DNA of 64,000 nucleotides, taken from contig NZ_RKME01000007.1 of assembly GCF_003797825.1 (NCBI RefSeq), positions 124,001 to 188,000 of the forward strand, written 5' to 3'. Source of the DNA: Gordonia sp. OPL2. GTDB taxonomy: Bacteria > Actinomycetota > Actinomycetes > Mycobacteriales > Mycobacteriaceae. Every line of letters starts with the position of its first letter. Positions within the stretch are counted from its first letter, which is position 1. Positions 1-8,690 of this stretch are shown here, piece after piece. Both the position numbers and the translations under genes were made by a program. The notes beneath the pieces are model-generated. The model was not told the DNA's origin and did not search any database. It saw only the letters and a program-made list of their open reading frames with translations.

Positions 1-462
1 CCGGTCGCGTCTGCCGCACCGCCGACCAGCTATCCGGTTGCCGGCACCGCGGGTCGCGGGATGTGTCTGGACGTGAACTCGTCGGAGGTGAAACGCGGAC
101 TCCGTGCGGTCGGCCCGCCGATTCGAGGCGCGAACGCTCAATGGGTGCTTCGTTCGAAGTCGATGGATCGCACTCCGAACTGCCCACCCCTCCTGTGGGC
201 CGCGTTCGACACCTCGCGCGGCACGGCGTCGTCGCCGGCGGTGGTGTTGCTGTTCCGGCCGGGCAAGTATCTCGGCGCCACGAACCGACCGACCTCCTAC
301 ATGACGGTCACGCAGTCGACCCCGGTCAGCGTCACCGTCAAGTACCGATGGCTGGGCCCGAATGATCCGAACGCGGCGCCGTCGGGCGGTCCGGTGTACT
401 CGACGTTCGTCCAAGTCTTTGACCGCGTGTTCCGTTTCGGGGAGTTGCCGCCAGGGGTGTGA
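1..462 (+). CDS. LppP/LprE-family lipoprotein, 5' end outside window
   Basis: The reading frame is open from base 1, so the N-terminus, including any lipoprotein signal peptide, lies upstream. The visible part has the layout of the actinobacterial LppP/LprE lipoprotein family: a Cys followed by a short strand (PNCPPLLWAAF), a core strand VVLLFRPGKYLG that matches the family's LLFxxGxYLG signature, a T/V-rich strand ending VTVKYRW, and the C-terminal GELPPGV. The family is cell-envelope-attached and of unknown biochemical role. A degenerate copy of the 3' third lies about 300 bases downstream. An ATG at base 61 is in frame but cuts into the conserved domain, so I do not take it as the start. 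Confidence 0.7.
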   Translation, partial: PVASAAPPTSYPVAGTAGRGMCLDVNSSEVKRGLRAVGPPIRGANAQWVLRSKSMDRTPNCPPLLWAAFDTSRGTASSPAVVLLFRPGKYLGATNRPTSYMTVTQSTPVSVTVKYRWLGPNDPNAAPSGGPVYSTFVQVFDRVFRFGELPPGV

Positions 463-539
463 GAATCCCTGGCAGCCAAGGAAACCGACACACATCGACG
501 ACGGCGGTCGACTCACATCCCGACGACCGACCATGCGCC

Positions 540-772
540 GACCGTGCCCGGTTTTTCGCCGAGTGTGCCCGCGGTGGGCACGCTCGGTGAAGTTGTGGAC
601 ACGGTCGACGGATTGCCGTCAGGCTATGGCTGCGGTCAGTGGCTGCCGGTGACGAGGGGAGTGAGAACGAACCGAATGCGGCCCCGTCTGGCGGACCAGT
701 GTCGTCGACATCAATTCCGGTCGTCGATCGCGCGTTCCCGTTCGGGGAGCTGCAGCCGGGATGTGAGCGCAG
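540..772 (+). pseudogene. Decayed 3' copy of the upstream lipoprotein gene
   Basis: Bases 664-768 align with bases 361-459 of the upstream gene. One reads EPNAAPSGGPVSSTSIPVVDRAFPFGELQPG in two pieces (EPNAAPSGGPVSS, then PVVDRAFPFGELQPG), the other DPNAAPSGGPVYS and QVFDRVFRFGELPPG. A second short stretch in another frame (around 545-650, with PSGYGCGQWLPV) could be remnant N-terminal sequence, implying at least one frameshift. No intact gene remains. This is most simply a tandem duplication followed by decay. Confidence 0.5.
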
Positions 773-789
773 GGTGGTCCGCGGCTCGA

Positions 790-1194
790 CTATTGATCCG
801 CCTCAATCGGATCGGTCACACGCAGCCCCAAGTGCTCGGCGACATCCTTCATTTGTGCATCATGTGTGGCCACGGTGGCCGGCTCACCGATGAGCAGCGC
901 CGTTGCGAGGTGCAGTGCATCAAGTGTCTTGACGTGCGGCTCGATTGATTCTGCAACTGTGTGGGTCTCGGGGCCGATCTCGAGCATGCCGACGCGATCC
1001 AACAGCGGTGCGGCGTCGGCGAGCGGCCGGCTCTCTCGACGCAGGACTCGGATCACCTCTGTACGCAAGAGCCGCGACGACACAAACGTCGTGCCTGGTG
1101 ACTGCATCCACAACTGAATGCGCCGACGATCCGGCACAGCCAGAATCGTGCGGAGGGCCACCGATGAGTCGATGTACACCAATGCACCGGCCAC
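790..1194 (-). CDS. vapC: VapC-type PIN-domain ribonuclease toxin
   Basis: This 134-residue PIN-domain protein has the expected acidic active site: YIDSSVA at the N-terminus (D9), a conserved Glu in LLRTEVIRVLRR, the DALHLATALL motif and a final Asp in VATHDAQM. VapC toxins cleave specific RNAs, often initiator tRNA or rRNA loops, and are held inactive by their VapB partner. The start is GTG at 1194, two bases after the stop of the upstream antitoxin on the same strand, an arrangement typical of a co-transcribed module. The RNA target cannot be read from sequence. Confidence 0.85.
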   Translation of the reverse strand: MAGALVYIDSSVALRTILAVPDRRRIQLWMQSPGTTFVSSRLLRTEVIRVLRRESRPLADAAPLLDRVGMLEIGPETHTVAESIEPHVKTLDALHLATALLIGEPATVATHDAQMKDVAEHLGLRVTDPIEADQ

Positions 1195-1196
1195 TC

Positions 1197-1475
1197 TCAG
1201 TGATCCCCGCGCATCTCATCCAGCAAGGCTTCGACTTCCGCGTCGGTGTACTTCCGTCCGCCCGTCTGATCGGGCCACGGAGCCGGATCCGAGGACGCGG
1301 GCGTATATCGTCCCTCTCGCTCCAGCCGCGCGAGCGTTGATCCGTGGACTGTGACTGCACTGATTCGCCAACGGGGTTTGCCTCGTTCCGTGACCACCAC
1401 GTCGTCCGTATCGCTGACCTGATCGAGTACGGCGGCGGTCTGTTGGTTGAGCTGCCGTTTGCTGACCGTTCGCAT
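1197..1475 (-). CDS. vapB: VapB-type antitoxin (Phd/YefM-like N-terminus)
   Basis: This 92-residue protein starts MRTVSKRQLNQQTAAVLDQV and continues VVVTERGKPRWRI, the Phd/YefM/VapB antitoxin DNA-binding fold, followed by an acidic C-terminal toxin-binding tail (YTDAEVEALLDEMRGD). I chose ATG 1475 because the longer open frame back to 1553 adds residues with no family resemblance. It sits immediately upstream of vapC and should repress the pair. The promoter is probably in the AT-richer stretch just above 1475 (acaattgtactacttatgta), which also contains short inverted sequence suitable as an operator. Confidence 0.8.
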   Translation of the reverse strand: MRTVSKRQLNQQTAAVLDQVSDTDDVVVTERGKPRWRISAVTVHGSTLARLEREGRYTPASSDPAPWPDQTGGRKYTDAEVEALLDEMRGDH

Positions 1476-1530
1476 GGCGACAATTGTACTACTTATGTAA
1501 GACATGCGGGTCTTCGAGTAGGCCGACCGC

Positions 1531-2148
1531 GTGGCAGACGAGCAGCTCTCCAAGGATCTGCGCCCCTATCTGTGGTTCCTCGAGCAGGCGGCCGACGAGG
1601 GGCTGGCTCTGACCTCAGCCGGGTATATGAAGCCGGCCGATGTGACTGCGGCCAGCGAGGTTCTGCCCGCTATGCAGCGTTGGATCGGCACCAAGAACCG
1701 TGAAGTGCAATGCGCGCCGTCGCTGTACTTCCGGGAGTCGTTGCAGCACAACAAGCTGCGAAAGTACAAGGGTCGACTGCTCCTCACCCGCGTGGGCAAA
1801 AGCGTTGCCGGCGACCCCAAGACCCTCTGCGAGCACATCGCCCAGTCCCTGATCCCGACCACCGACGACCGTTTCACCGCGGAGGCCTGCTTCCTCTTAC
1901 TGTTCTTCGCCGCGACCTCCGATGACGGGACGTTGCTTCTCGATCGGCTCGTCTCACTGCTCAACCATCTGGACTGGCGCCACCAGGACGGAAGTCCGAT
2001 CATGGAGTCGGACCTTCATCACCTCGATGGGGATCCCTACGAGACGCTGAAGAATCTGTCAGAGCCGGTCAGATTCCGCGAACCACTGCGATTGAGCCCG
2101 ACGGCGATCACCATCGCTCGGGCGGCCGTCACCGGACGGCCGGTGTAG
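1531..2148 (+). CDS. Conserved hypothetical protein, 205 aa
   Basis: The gene begins with GTG at 1531, divergent from vapBC, and ends 77 bases before the convergent ThDP-enzyme gene. It is soluble, with no signal peptide or membrane segment. An N-terminal helical part (YLWFLEQAADEGLALTSAGY) is followed by a central helical region (FTAEACFLLLFFAATSDDG) and a C-terminal LRLSPTAITIARAA. The codon pattern is like that of the neighbouring core genes. I do not recognise a family and do not assign a function. Confidence 0.6.
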   Translation: MADEQLSKDLRPYLWFLEQAADEGLALTSAGYMKPADVTAASEVLPAMQRWIGTKNREVQCAPSLYFRESLQHNKLRKYKGRLLLTRVGKSVAGDPKTLCEHIAQSLIPTTDDRFTAEACFLLLFFAATSDDGTLLLDRLVSLLNHLDWRHQDGSPIMESDLHHLDGDPYETLKNLSEPVRFREPLRLSPTAITIARAAVTGRPV

Positions 2149-2225
2149 ACGGTCACCACGACAGGAGAGCCCGTCGGCGAGTTGTCGATATCGGCCGACG
2201 ATCAGAACGGGTCCCGGCCGACACC

Positions 2226-3887
2226 TCAGTGCCCAGCAAACGCCTCCGCCAACCACCACGATCCACCATCACTGGTGATCTTCGCGTCGACGACCAGCGG
2301 CCGGTTCTGCGTGCCATCCTGATACCGCTCAACCCACTTGTGTACGGCAGCAAGGTCGTCGACCGTCCGCACGGTCACACCCGTCGCTCCGAATCCCTCT
2401 GCGATCGAGGCGATGTCGGTGTCCGGGAAGGTGACCGTCGAGTGGTCGCCGTCGGTGAAGTGATGCACCTCGGCGCCATAGGCGGAATCGTTGTAGACGA
2501 TTGCCACCAGGGGTAGGCCGAGGCGTACGGCGGTGTCGAGTTCGGAGATGCTCATCAGGAAGCCGCCGTCGCCGGTACCCAGTACCGGCAGCCGATCCGG
2601 TTGTGCCAGTGCCCCTCCGATCGCCGTGTACAGGCCGAGGCCAATCGACTGGTATGCCTGCGTGAAGCAGAAGCCGAACTCGTCCGGCACCGACAGGTGG
2701 GTGGCCGGGTAGCCCATGAAGTTGCCGGAGTCGATGGCCACAATCCGGTCGACGGGCAGGATCTCGTCGAGCGCGATCGACAACACCCGCGGATCGATCT
2801 GATCGCCGGTCGACGAGTCATCGACCGGAACATCCTGCCACCGAGACGAATCCGATATCCGCTGTCGCACTGCGCCAGTGCGATACCGCATGTTCCCATC
2901 CCCGCCGCCGATCTCGGCAAGCACATCGGTCGCGGTGAGCGCGCAGTCGCCGATCACACCGAGGTCAACTGGCCGGTGGGCGCCGATCGCATCGACGTCG
3001 TCGTCGACCTGCACCACGGTGGCGTCGGCATTGATGAGGCGCCCCTGCCGCATCGTCCACATGTTGAGCGCGCAACCCCAGCCGACGATGAGGTCGGCCT
3101 CCGAGATGAGCTCAGCCGTCGTCGGTGACGAGAAGCCTCCGGAGATGCCGAGGGCGAATGGGTCGCCGACGAACAGTCCGTTCGCGACCGCCGACGTCGC
3201 GACCAAAGCGCCACTCGCTGCAGCGAGTTCGGCGATCTGCGGACCGGCACCACGACCACCCCTCCCAGCGACGAACACCGGCCTCGACGACGCGCGGATC
3301 GCCTCCACCAGTTGACCGACCGCATCGGTCGTCGGCCGCACACGAGGCTCCTCGTAACTCGCGCTGGTCGGCCCTTCCATCGAGGCCGGCATCGCAGCGA
3401 CGTCGATCGCCACGTTCAGCACGACCGTCCGACGCTGGGTGACCGCAGTTCGATAGGCACGCATGACGTCAGCGACCACGGAGTCCGCCGAGTACACCCG
3501 CTCACTGACCGCACCGACGCTGCGCACCAACGAGTCCTGGTCGATCCAGAAGTTGGAGCGCAACGCGGCGGAGGGACTGTCTGCGGTGAGCACGATCATC
3601 GGGGTGCGACTCTTGGCGGCCTCGGTGATGCCGGTCATCGCGTTGGTCAGGCCGCAACCCTGATGCAGGGAAACAACTCCCACGCGTGACGACATCCGCG
3701 AATAGGCGTCGGCCATGGTCGCGGCCCCGCCTTCGTGGCGGGCCGCGGTGAACGGCACCCCACCCGCGCGCAGCGCGTTGGTCATCACGAAGTTGCCGCT
3801 GCCGACCACCCCGAAGCAGTGGCCGGCGCCGAGGTCGGCGAGGACGTGCCCGACGACGTCGGCGACCGTGGGACCGTACGAGCTCAC
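2226..3887 (-). CDS. ThDP-dependent acetolactate synthase/decarboxylase-like enzyme
   Basis: At 553 residues it has the three-domain layout of the acetolactate synthase/benzoylformate decarboxylase superfamily. The cofactor-activating Glu lies in AARHEGGAATMADAYSR near residue 46, the middle domain includes RPVFVAGRGGRG, and the C-terminal cofactor motif runs from GDGGFLMSISEL to YNDSAYG. The start is GTG 3887, overlapping the stop of the upstream cyclase gene by 4 bases; a longer open frame to 4322 runs through that gene in another frame and is a shadow. A cyclase-family hydrolase coupled to a ThDP enzyme recalls isatin hydrolase with isatinate decarboxylase, so a 2-oxo-acid decarboxylase is my best guess. 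The substrate is unknown. Confidence 0.8.
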   Translation of the reverse strand: MSSYGPTVADVVGHVLADLGAGHCFGVVGSGNFVMTNALRAGGVPFTAARHEGGAATMADAYSRMSSRVGVVSLHQGCGLTNAMTGITEAAKSRTPMIVLTADSPSAALRSNFWIDQDSLVRSVGAVSERVYSADSVVADVMRAYRTAVTQRRTVVLNVAIDVAAMPASMEGPTSASYEEPRVRPTTDAVGQLVEAIRASSRPVFVAGRGGRGAGPQIAELAAASGALVATSAVANGLFVGDPFALGISGGFSSPTTAELISEADLIVGWGCALNMWTMRQGRLINADATVVQVDDDVDAIGAHRPVDLGVIGDCALTATDVLAEIGGGDGNMRYRTGAVRQRISDSSRWQDVPVDDSSTGDQIDPRVLSIALDEILPVDRIVAIDSGNFMGYPATHLSVPDEFGFCFTQAYQSIGLGLYTAIGGALAQPDRLPVLGTGDGGFLMSISELDTAVRLGLPLVAIVYNDSAYGAEVHHFTDGDHSTVTFPDTDIASIAEGFGATGVTVRTVDDLAAVHKWVERYQDGTQNRPLVVDAKITSDGGSWWLAEAFAGH

Positions 3888-4702
3888 GCACCCGCTCCGT
3901 CGCCCGCTGTCTCGTTGCCCGCCGCCTTGTCGACGACAGCCAGCACCCGCGACGGACTGCCCGTGCCGCCGACGATGGGCAGCGGGCTGACGACGATGAG
4001 CGCGCCGGTGGCGGGTAGGCGGCCGAGGTTGCGCAGCGAGGTGAGCCCGTACTTGTCGTTGCCGAGGAAGTGGTTGTGCACCGGGAAGGCGGGGTCGAAA
4101 CCGCCGGCGAGTCCGGCGTCGACGCCGACGGTCTCCACGCCGAGCCCGGTGATCTGGCGCTGGGTGGCGAGCCATTCGGCGCAGTCGACCGCGACACCCG
4201 GGGTGTGCGAGCCGGTGTCGTCGGCGTTGAGGAACTCGGCCTCCGACCCGCCCCGCGACTCCCACCCGGTACGCAGCAGCAGCCATGCACCGTCGGCGAG
4301 CTGACCGTAGGTGGTCTCCCACCTCTCGACGTCGGCGATGGTCAGCAGGTAGTCGGGATCGTCGGCGACCTGCGCGGTGAGGTCGAGGACGGCGGCGGGC
4401 CCGATGAGTCGCTCGACGGGGATCTGGGAGACGTCGTCGCCGTCACGGCCGGTGATCCAGTGGACCGGCGCATCGAGGTGGGTGCCGATGTGCTCGCCGG
4501 TGTGGATGTTGTTATGCCGCCAGAACGGGCCGGGCTCGTTGTAGGCGCTGACCTCCTCGAGGCTGAAGTCGATGAGGTTGGCGAACGGATCGGGCAGGCG
4601 CAGGGCCGGGGTGGCGGCGCTGAGCGGGGTGGTCAGGTCGATGACCTCGAGGTCGCCAGTGGTCAGCGCGGTGAGGAAGGTGGAGATCGTCGTGGCGGGC
4701 AT
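3884..4702 (-). CDS. Cyclase-family metal-dependent hydrolase (kynurenine formamidase/isatin hydrolase-like)
   Basis: The protein has 272 residues and the metal-binding signature HTGEHIGTHLDAPVHW (HxGTHxDxPxH) of the PF04199 cyclase family, which contains kynurenine formamidase and isatin hydrolase. A C-terminal VHNHFLGNDKYG carries further conserved His residues. The family opens or deformylates amide bonds using a divalent metal. The start is ATG 4702, preceded by AGAGGA at good distance. The next gene is translationally coupled (GTGA overlap), suggesting that the hydrolase product is passed to the ThDP enzyme. The last ten residues are Gly/Ala-rich and probably disordered. Confidence 0.8.
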   Translation of the reverse strand: MPATTISTFLTALTTGDLEVIDLTTPLSAATPALRLPDPFANLIDFSLEEVSAYNEPGPFWRHNNIHTGEHIGTHLDAPVHWITGRDGDDVSQIPVERLIGPAAVLDLTAQVADDPDYLLTIADVERWETTYGQLADGAWLLLRTGWESRGGSEAEFLNADDTGSHTPGVAVDCAEWLATQRQITGLGVETVGVDAGLAGGFDPAFPVHNHFLGNDKYGLTSLRNLGRLPATGALIVVSPLPIVGGTGSPSRVLAVVDKAAGNETAGDGAGA

Positions 4703-4808
4703 GAGGTCCTCTCGTCGATACCGAAACGTCGCCTCCCATCATTGTGGAGGCACACGTGCGGTAGCCGTCCGGATTGGCGGACACGGGGAGAACCACCTCC
4801 CGACGCCG

Positions 4809-5810
4809 TCACCTCGCCCGCACCGTCCCTGGAGCTCCCCACCCCGCCGCGGTGCCGTCGACGTGTTCCACCTCGGCCTCCCAGGGCACCGCGTACTCGC
4901 CCGCCATCAGGTCCCGCATGAACGTGTAGGGGCAGTCACCGGCACCGCCCGCCACCGCGGTGTAGCCGCGATGCCCCAGTTGATAGATGTTGTTCTCCAC
5001 ACCCCACGTCCGTCGGGCGTCGTCGGCGCGGGAGGGCACGACTTCGGCGGTGACGACCCGATCCGGGATTCCATCGCCCTGCACGAGGACCGTGCCGTCG
5101 ACGTCACAGACCATGGCCTCGCCCTGCGACCAGATGTTGTTCTGATCCGGCCCGGCGAGTGCGACCGACGCGGTATAGGCGAGGTTGTGAAAGGCGTTGG
5201 CCTGATTGGTGATCTGCCATGACTGACGGATCGGGTAGGTGTATCCGGCGGTGCGCACGATGACGTTGGCGCCTTTGTATGCAGCTTCTCGTGCCATCTC
5301 GGGAAGCATGCCGTCGTGGCAGATGATCAGCGCCAGTCGGGAACCGGCGGGTCCGTCGCACACCGGGATGCCAAGGTCTCCCGGCGCCCACGGCTCGGCG
5401 GGAACCCACGGATGCATCTTGCGGTAGTAGAGCTTCTCGCGCCCCTGGTCGTCGACGATGAGGCCACTGTTCCAGGGTGCGCCGTCCGGATTGCGTTCCA
5501 TGATGGAGAAGCATCCCCACACCCCCGCCTCACGGCACGCGTCGGCCAGGAGTGCCATCTCGGGACCGTCCCGGTCACACAGCAGGCTGTCGTCGAGCCA
5601 CGTCTCCGGGTCCAGCCCGTTGATGCTGTACTCGGGCATGACGACGAGATCGATTGTCGGCATGCCCTTCTTGGCCCGCTTCACGACGTCGGCGAGTCTC
5701 TCCGCGGTCGTCTTCAGATCGGCGGGCTCGGTGATGGTGGGCACCCGCGCCTGCACCAACCCGAGTACGAGAGCTCCGGGAGTGGGGTTGAGTCCGTCGA
5801 GTCCTGTCAT
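4809..5810 (-). CDS. amiF: Formamidase/aliphatic amidase of the nitrilase superfamily (AmiF-like)
   Basis: The 333-residue length matches AmiF and AmiE. The nitrilase-fold triad is present: Glu60 in VVMPEYS, Lys131 in YYRKMHPW and Cys164 in IICHDGMLPE. AmiF releases ammonia from formamide and AmiE from short aliphatic amides; the two are close enough that sequence alone leaves the choice open. The gene follows the amidase by 13 bases and precedes the cyclase gene by 106 bases, within one minus-strand operon. In this context it would collect small amides released by upstream ring-opening or deformylation steps. The enzyme is cytoplasmic. Confidence 0.82.
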   Translation of the reverse strand: MTGLDGLNPTPGALVLGLVQARVPTITEPADLKTTAERLADVVKRAKKGMPTIDLVVMPEYSINGLDPETWLDDSLLCDRDGPEMALLADACREAGVWGCFSIMERNPDGAPWNSGLIVDDQGREKLYYRKMHPWVPAEPWAPGDLGIPVCDGPAGSRLALIICHDGMLPEMAREAAYKGANVIVRTAGYTYPIRQSWQITNQANAFHNLAYTASVALAGPDQNNIWSQGEAMVCDVDGTVLVQGDGIPDRVVTAEVVPSRADDARRTWGVENNIYQLGHRGYTAVAGGAGDCPYTFMRDLMAGEYAVPWEAEVEHVDGTAAGWGAPGTVRAR

Positions 5811-5823
5811 TGTCCCTGTCCTC

Positions 5824-7311
5824 TCATCGACTCAGTCCTGCCTCTTCGGTTCCGGTGGTCGGAGTCGCCGGCCACCGATCTCGCCACGGCTGTGTCCGTT
5901 CGAACGCTGCTGCCGCCGTCAGCACGTCGCCGTCGGCGAGGTGTCTCCCGACGATCTGCATGCCGACGGGGAGGCCGTCGGTGGTGTGGCCGGCCGGTAC
6001 GGAGATGGCCGGTTGTCCGGTCATGTTGAAGATGTTCAAGAATCCCAGCCAGCTACCCGAATCCACCATCTGGCCGTCGATCAGCTCCGGCCCCTGCATG
6101 CCGACGGGGAACGCCGGAACCGCCAGCGTGGGGGTGATCAGCAGGTCGTGGTCGCGCATGAGCCTCGCCACCTGGTTGACCACACGCTTGCGCACCATCT
6201 GCGCGGTGGTGAGATCTTCCGCCGTCCAGGGATGTCGGATCAGCTCCACGAGGTGCGGGGACATCCGATCGCCGTACTCGGCAACCATGTTCCGCATCCC
6301 GACCAGATCGGTGTCGGCCATGACCATCGGCCAGAAGTGACGACGGGAATCCTCGATCCCCGTGTCGACCTCGGCCACCGTCGCCCCGAGTCGCTCAAGC
6401 GCGGAGACCGCTGAGCCCACGACTTCACGAACCGCGGGATCGACCGGTAGATAACCGAGGTCCGGCGAGTAGGCGATCCGAAGGCCGGCGACACGCTCGA
6501 CGGAGTCGTCGCCGATGCAGCGAAGCCATTCCGTGTCACCGGCCGGCAGTGAATGCCGATCGCGCGGATCGGGTCCCGCGATCACCGACATCAGCAATGC
6601 CGCGTCGCCGACGGTTCGCGTCATCGGCCCGATGTGTTCGAGTGATTCCCAACTCGACACCCCCGGATACCGCTCGTCGCGGCAGCCGGGGTACAACGGC
6701 ACCCGTCCCATGGACGCCTTGAAACCGACCAGCCCACACAGCGATGCCGGTATCCGAACCGAGCCACCGCCATCGCTGCCCAACGCCAGTGGCGCCATCC
6801 CGGTCGCGACGGCCACCGCCGAACCGGCCGACGACCCACCAGGAGTGAGGGCCGGATTCCACGGATTGCGGGCCGCCGGCGACACCGGATTGTGGCCGAC
6901 TCCGCTGTACCCGAACTCCGGGACGGTTGTCTTGCCCAGGATCAATGCCCCGGCATTCCGCACGCGTTCGACGACGATGTCGTCCTCGTCGGGAACCCAG
7001 TCCTGGTATGCGACCGATCCGTTGCGGGTGACGATCCCGGCCGTCGCGATCAAATCCTTGATGGCGATCGGGATTCCGGCCAGCGGTCCGGGATCGTCCC
7101 CCCGCGCGACGGCGGCGTCGACCGCGGCCGCTTGTTCGCGGGCGAGATCGTCGGTGCGTTCGACAAATGCGTGGAGTTCGCCGTCGAGGGCGTCGACCCG
7201 GCGGAGGCAGCTGTCCGCCACCTCCGCCGCAGTCACCGTGCCGGCGCGGATCATCGCGGCGAGATCGACGGCCGACGTCCGTGTCAGGTCCAGTTCGGGG
7301 GCGAGAGTCAC
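5824..7311 (-). CDS. Amidase-signature-family amidase
   Basis: The gene encodes 495 residues from GTG 7311. The amidase-signature triad is spaced exactly as in the family: Lys85 (PIAIKDL), cis-Ser160 (TPGGSSAGSAV) and nucleophile Ser184 (DGGGSVRIPA). The start is GTG because this gives a 4-base GTGA overlap with the permease stop; the open frame continues to 7437 but has no family similarity there. It is the second amidase-signature gene of this operon. The specific amide cannot be predicted. The location, directly after an NCS1 permease gene, suggests it acts on the imported compound or its first product. Confidence 0.85.
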   Translation of the reverse strand: MTLAPELDLTRTSAVDLAAMIRAGTVTAAEVADSCLRRVDALDGELHAFVERTDDLAREQAAAVDAAVARGDDPGPLAGIPIAIKDLIATAGIVTRNGSVAYQDWVPDEDDIVVERVRNAGALILGKTTVPEFGYSGVGHNPVSPAARNPWNPALTPGGSSAGSAVAVATGMAPLALGSDGGGSVRIPASLCGLVGFKASMGRVPLYPGCRDERYPGVSSWESLEHIGPMTRTVGDAALLMSVIAGPDPRDRHSLPAGDTEWLRCIGDDSVERVAGLRIAYSPDLGYLPVDPAVREVVGSAVSALERLGATVAEVDTGIEDSRRHFWPMVMADTDLVGMRNMVAEYGDRMSPHLVELIRHPWTAEDLTTAQMVRKRVVNQVARLMRDHDLLITPTLAVPAFPVGMQGPELIDGQMVDSGSWLGFLNIFNMTGQPAISVPAGHTTDGLPVGMQIVGRHLADGDVLTAAAAFERTQPWRDRWPATPTTGTEEAGLSR

Positions 7312-8690
7312 TGCGGCGCCTTGATATCCGACGCCGCCTTCTCCGACACCTCGATCTCCGTGGTGGATGTTGCCGCGGTTCGAGAGAGTCGTTCGGGCAC
7401 GATCGCCTCGACGATGAGGTAGGCCACTGCCGCACACACCATTCCGACGATCGCCTCACTGAGCTGCGGCGCCCAGTGGTGCACCATGTACGCACACGCG
7501 GCACCGATGATCCAGGCGATGAACGGCTGCACCCGGAACGCCGTAGCCGCCCGCTGAGTCGCGCGGCGTGTGATCAGCTGATCGACGATCAGGACCGCAC
7601 CGATCGACGGAACGAAGATCCCGAGCAGGTTGAGCCAGGTGCTGAAGTGACTCCACACACCGGCAAGCGCGATCGCCAGTCCGACGGCACCGAGGATGAT
7701 GGTCAGCAGCCGCATCGTCGAGCCGGTGAGCTGGCTCCAGCCGACGGCACCGTTGTACAGGCAGTGGGCGCAGACGGATCCGAGGTTGACGAAGACGAAC
7801 ACGACGGCGAGAACGGTCAGCACCGGACCGTGTTCGGTCAGGATCGGCAGGAAGTCGCCACCGTTGGCGGCGGGGTCGACGGCTGCGCCGGCGGCGACGA
7901 CGATGCCACCGACGACCATGGCGATCATGTTGGCGATCGGGAAGGCACTGAACGTCGCGACGACGGCTTCACGACCGTTGCGTGACCAGCGAGTGAAGTC
8001 GGCGGTCATGGTGCCCGAGTCGACGAATCCGGCGATGACCACGGTGATCGCGGCGCCCATCGACAGAACCGTGGCGCTGCTCGAACCCTGGAAGGAGGTG
8101 ATCGAGCCGATACCGTCTGTGCGGGTGGCGATCACGACGGCCACGATTCCGAGTGCGATGAACAGCGGAGCGGCGATGAGACCGATCACGGTGAGCGCAC
8201 GGATGCCGATGAAGGTGATGCCGATGTAGAGCAGCCCGGCGATCAGCGCCAGCAACGTGGCGTTCCATCCCAGGGACGTCTCGAGGGTCGCCCCGGTCAA
8301 TCCGGTCTGGAAGGCGAACCAACCGATGACCACTGTCGACAGGAAGCCGGCGACGATCTTGGCACCGTTGCGGCCGAATGTCTCTGCGGCACTGAGGGCG
8401 AAGTTCTTACCGGTCTTGCCGGCCAGGTAGGAGAGCGATCCGACGTAGGCAAACAACACGAGGTTGCCGATCAGGATGGACAGAATGCCCTTCCAGAAGC
8501 CCAGTCCATAGACGATGGTCCCGCCGAAGATGGCCGAGGTGAGGACCATGGGGAATCCGAACCATACCGCGGACACCGAGAAGACAGATCTGCGATGAGA
8601 ATCTGGGACGGGGACGTTCTCGAACTCGGCTTCGAGTCCATGGTGCCCTTCGTGTTCCGAGGTCGAGGGTGTCTCGATTCGCGTGGTCAT
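7308..8690 (-). CDS. NCS1-family (CodB-like) nucleobase/allantoin-type permease
   Basis: This 460-residue membrane protein has about twelve hydrophobic segments. It includes family-like GLGFWKGILSILIGN near the first helices, an FVDSGTMTADFTRWSRNG loop typical of CodB-type NCS1 transporters, and an N-terminal soluble His/Glu-rich stretch. NCS1 carriers import nucleobases, hydantoins, allantoin and related compounds by cation symport. ATG 8690 overlaps the pxpA stop as ATGA and has AAGGGA just upstream inside pxpA, which decides the start against the open frame to 8846. It probably feeds the two amidases and PxpA encoded around it. Confidence 0.85.
   Translation of the reverse strand: MTTRIETPSTSEHEGHHGLEAEFENVPVPDSHRRSVFSVSAVWFGFPMVLTSAIFGGTIVYGLGFWKGILSILIGNLVLFAYVGSLSYLAGKTGKNFALSAAETFGRNGAKIVAGFLSTVVIGWFAFQTGLTGATLETSLGWNATLLALIAGLLYIGITFIGIRALTVIGLIAAPLFIALGIVAVVIATRTDGIGSITSFQGSSSATVLSMGAAITVVIAGFVDSGTMTADFTRWSRNGREAVVATFSAFPIANMIAMVVGGIVVAAGAAVDPAANGGDFLPILTEHGPVLTVLAVVFVFVNLGSVCAHCLYNGAVGWSQLTGSTMRLLTIILGAVGLAIALAGVWSHFSTWLNLLGIFVPSIGAVLIVDQLITRRATQRAATAFRVQPFIAWIIGAACAYMVHHWAPQLSEAIVGMVCAAVAYLIVEAIVPERLSRTAATSTTEIEVSEKAASDIKAPQ

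Noticed and set aside
2226..4322. A 698-codon version of the ThDP enzyme
   Set aside because: The extra N-terminal part is an out-of-frame reading of the cyclase gene; GTG 3887 with a GTGA overlap is the proper start.
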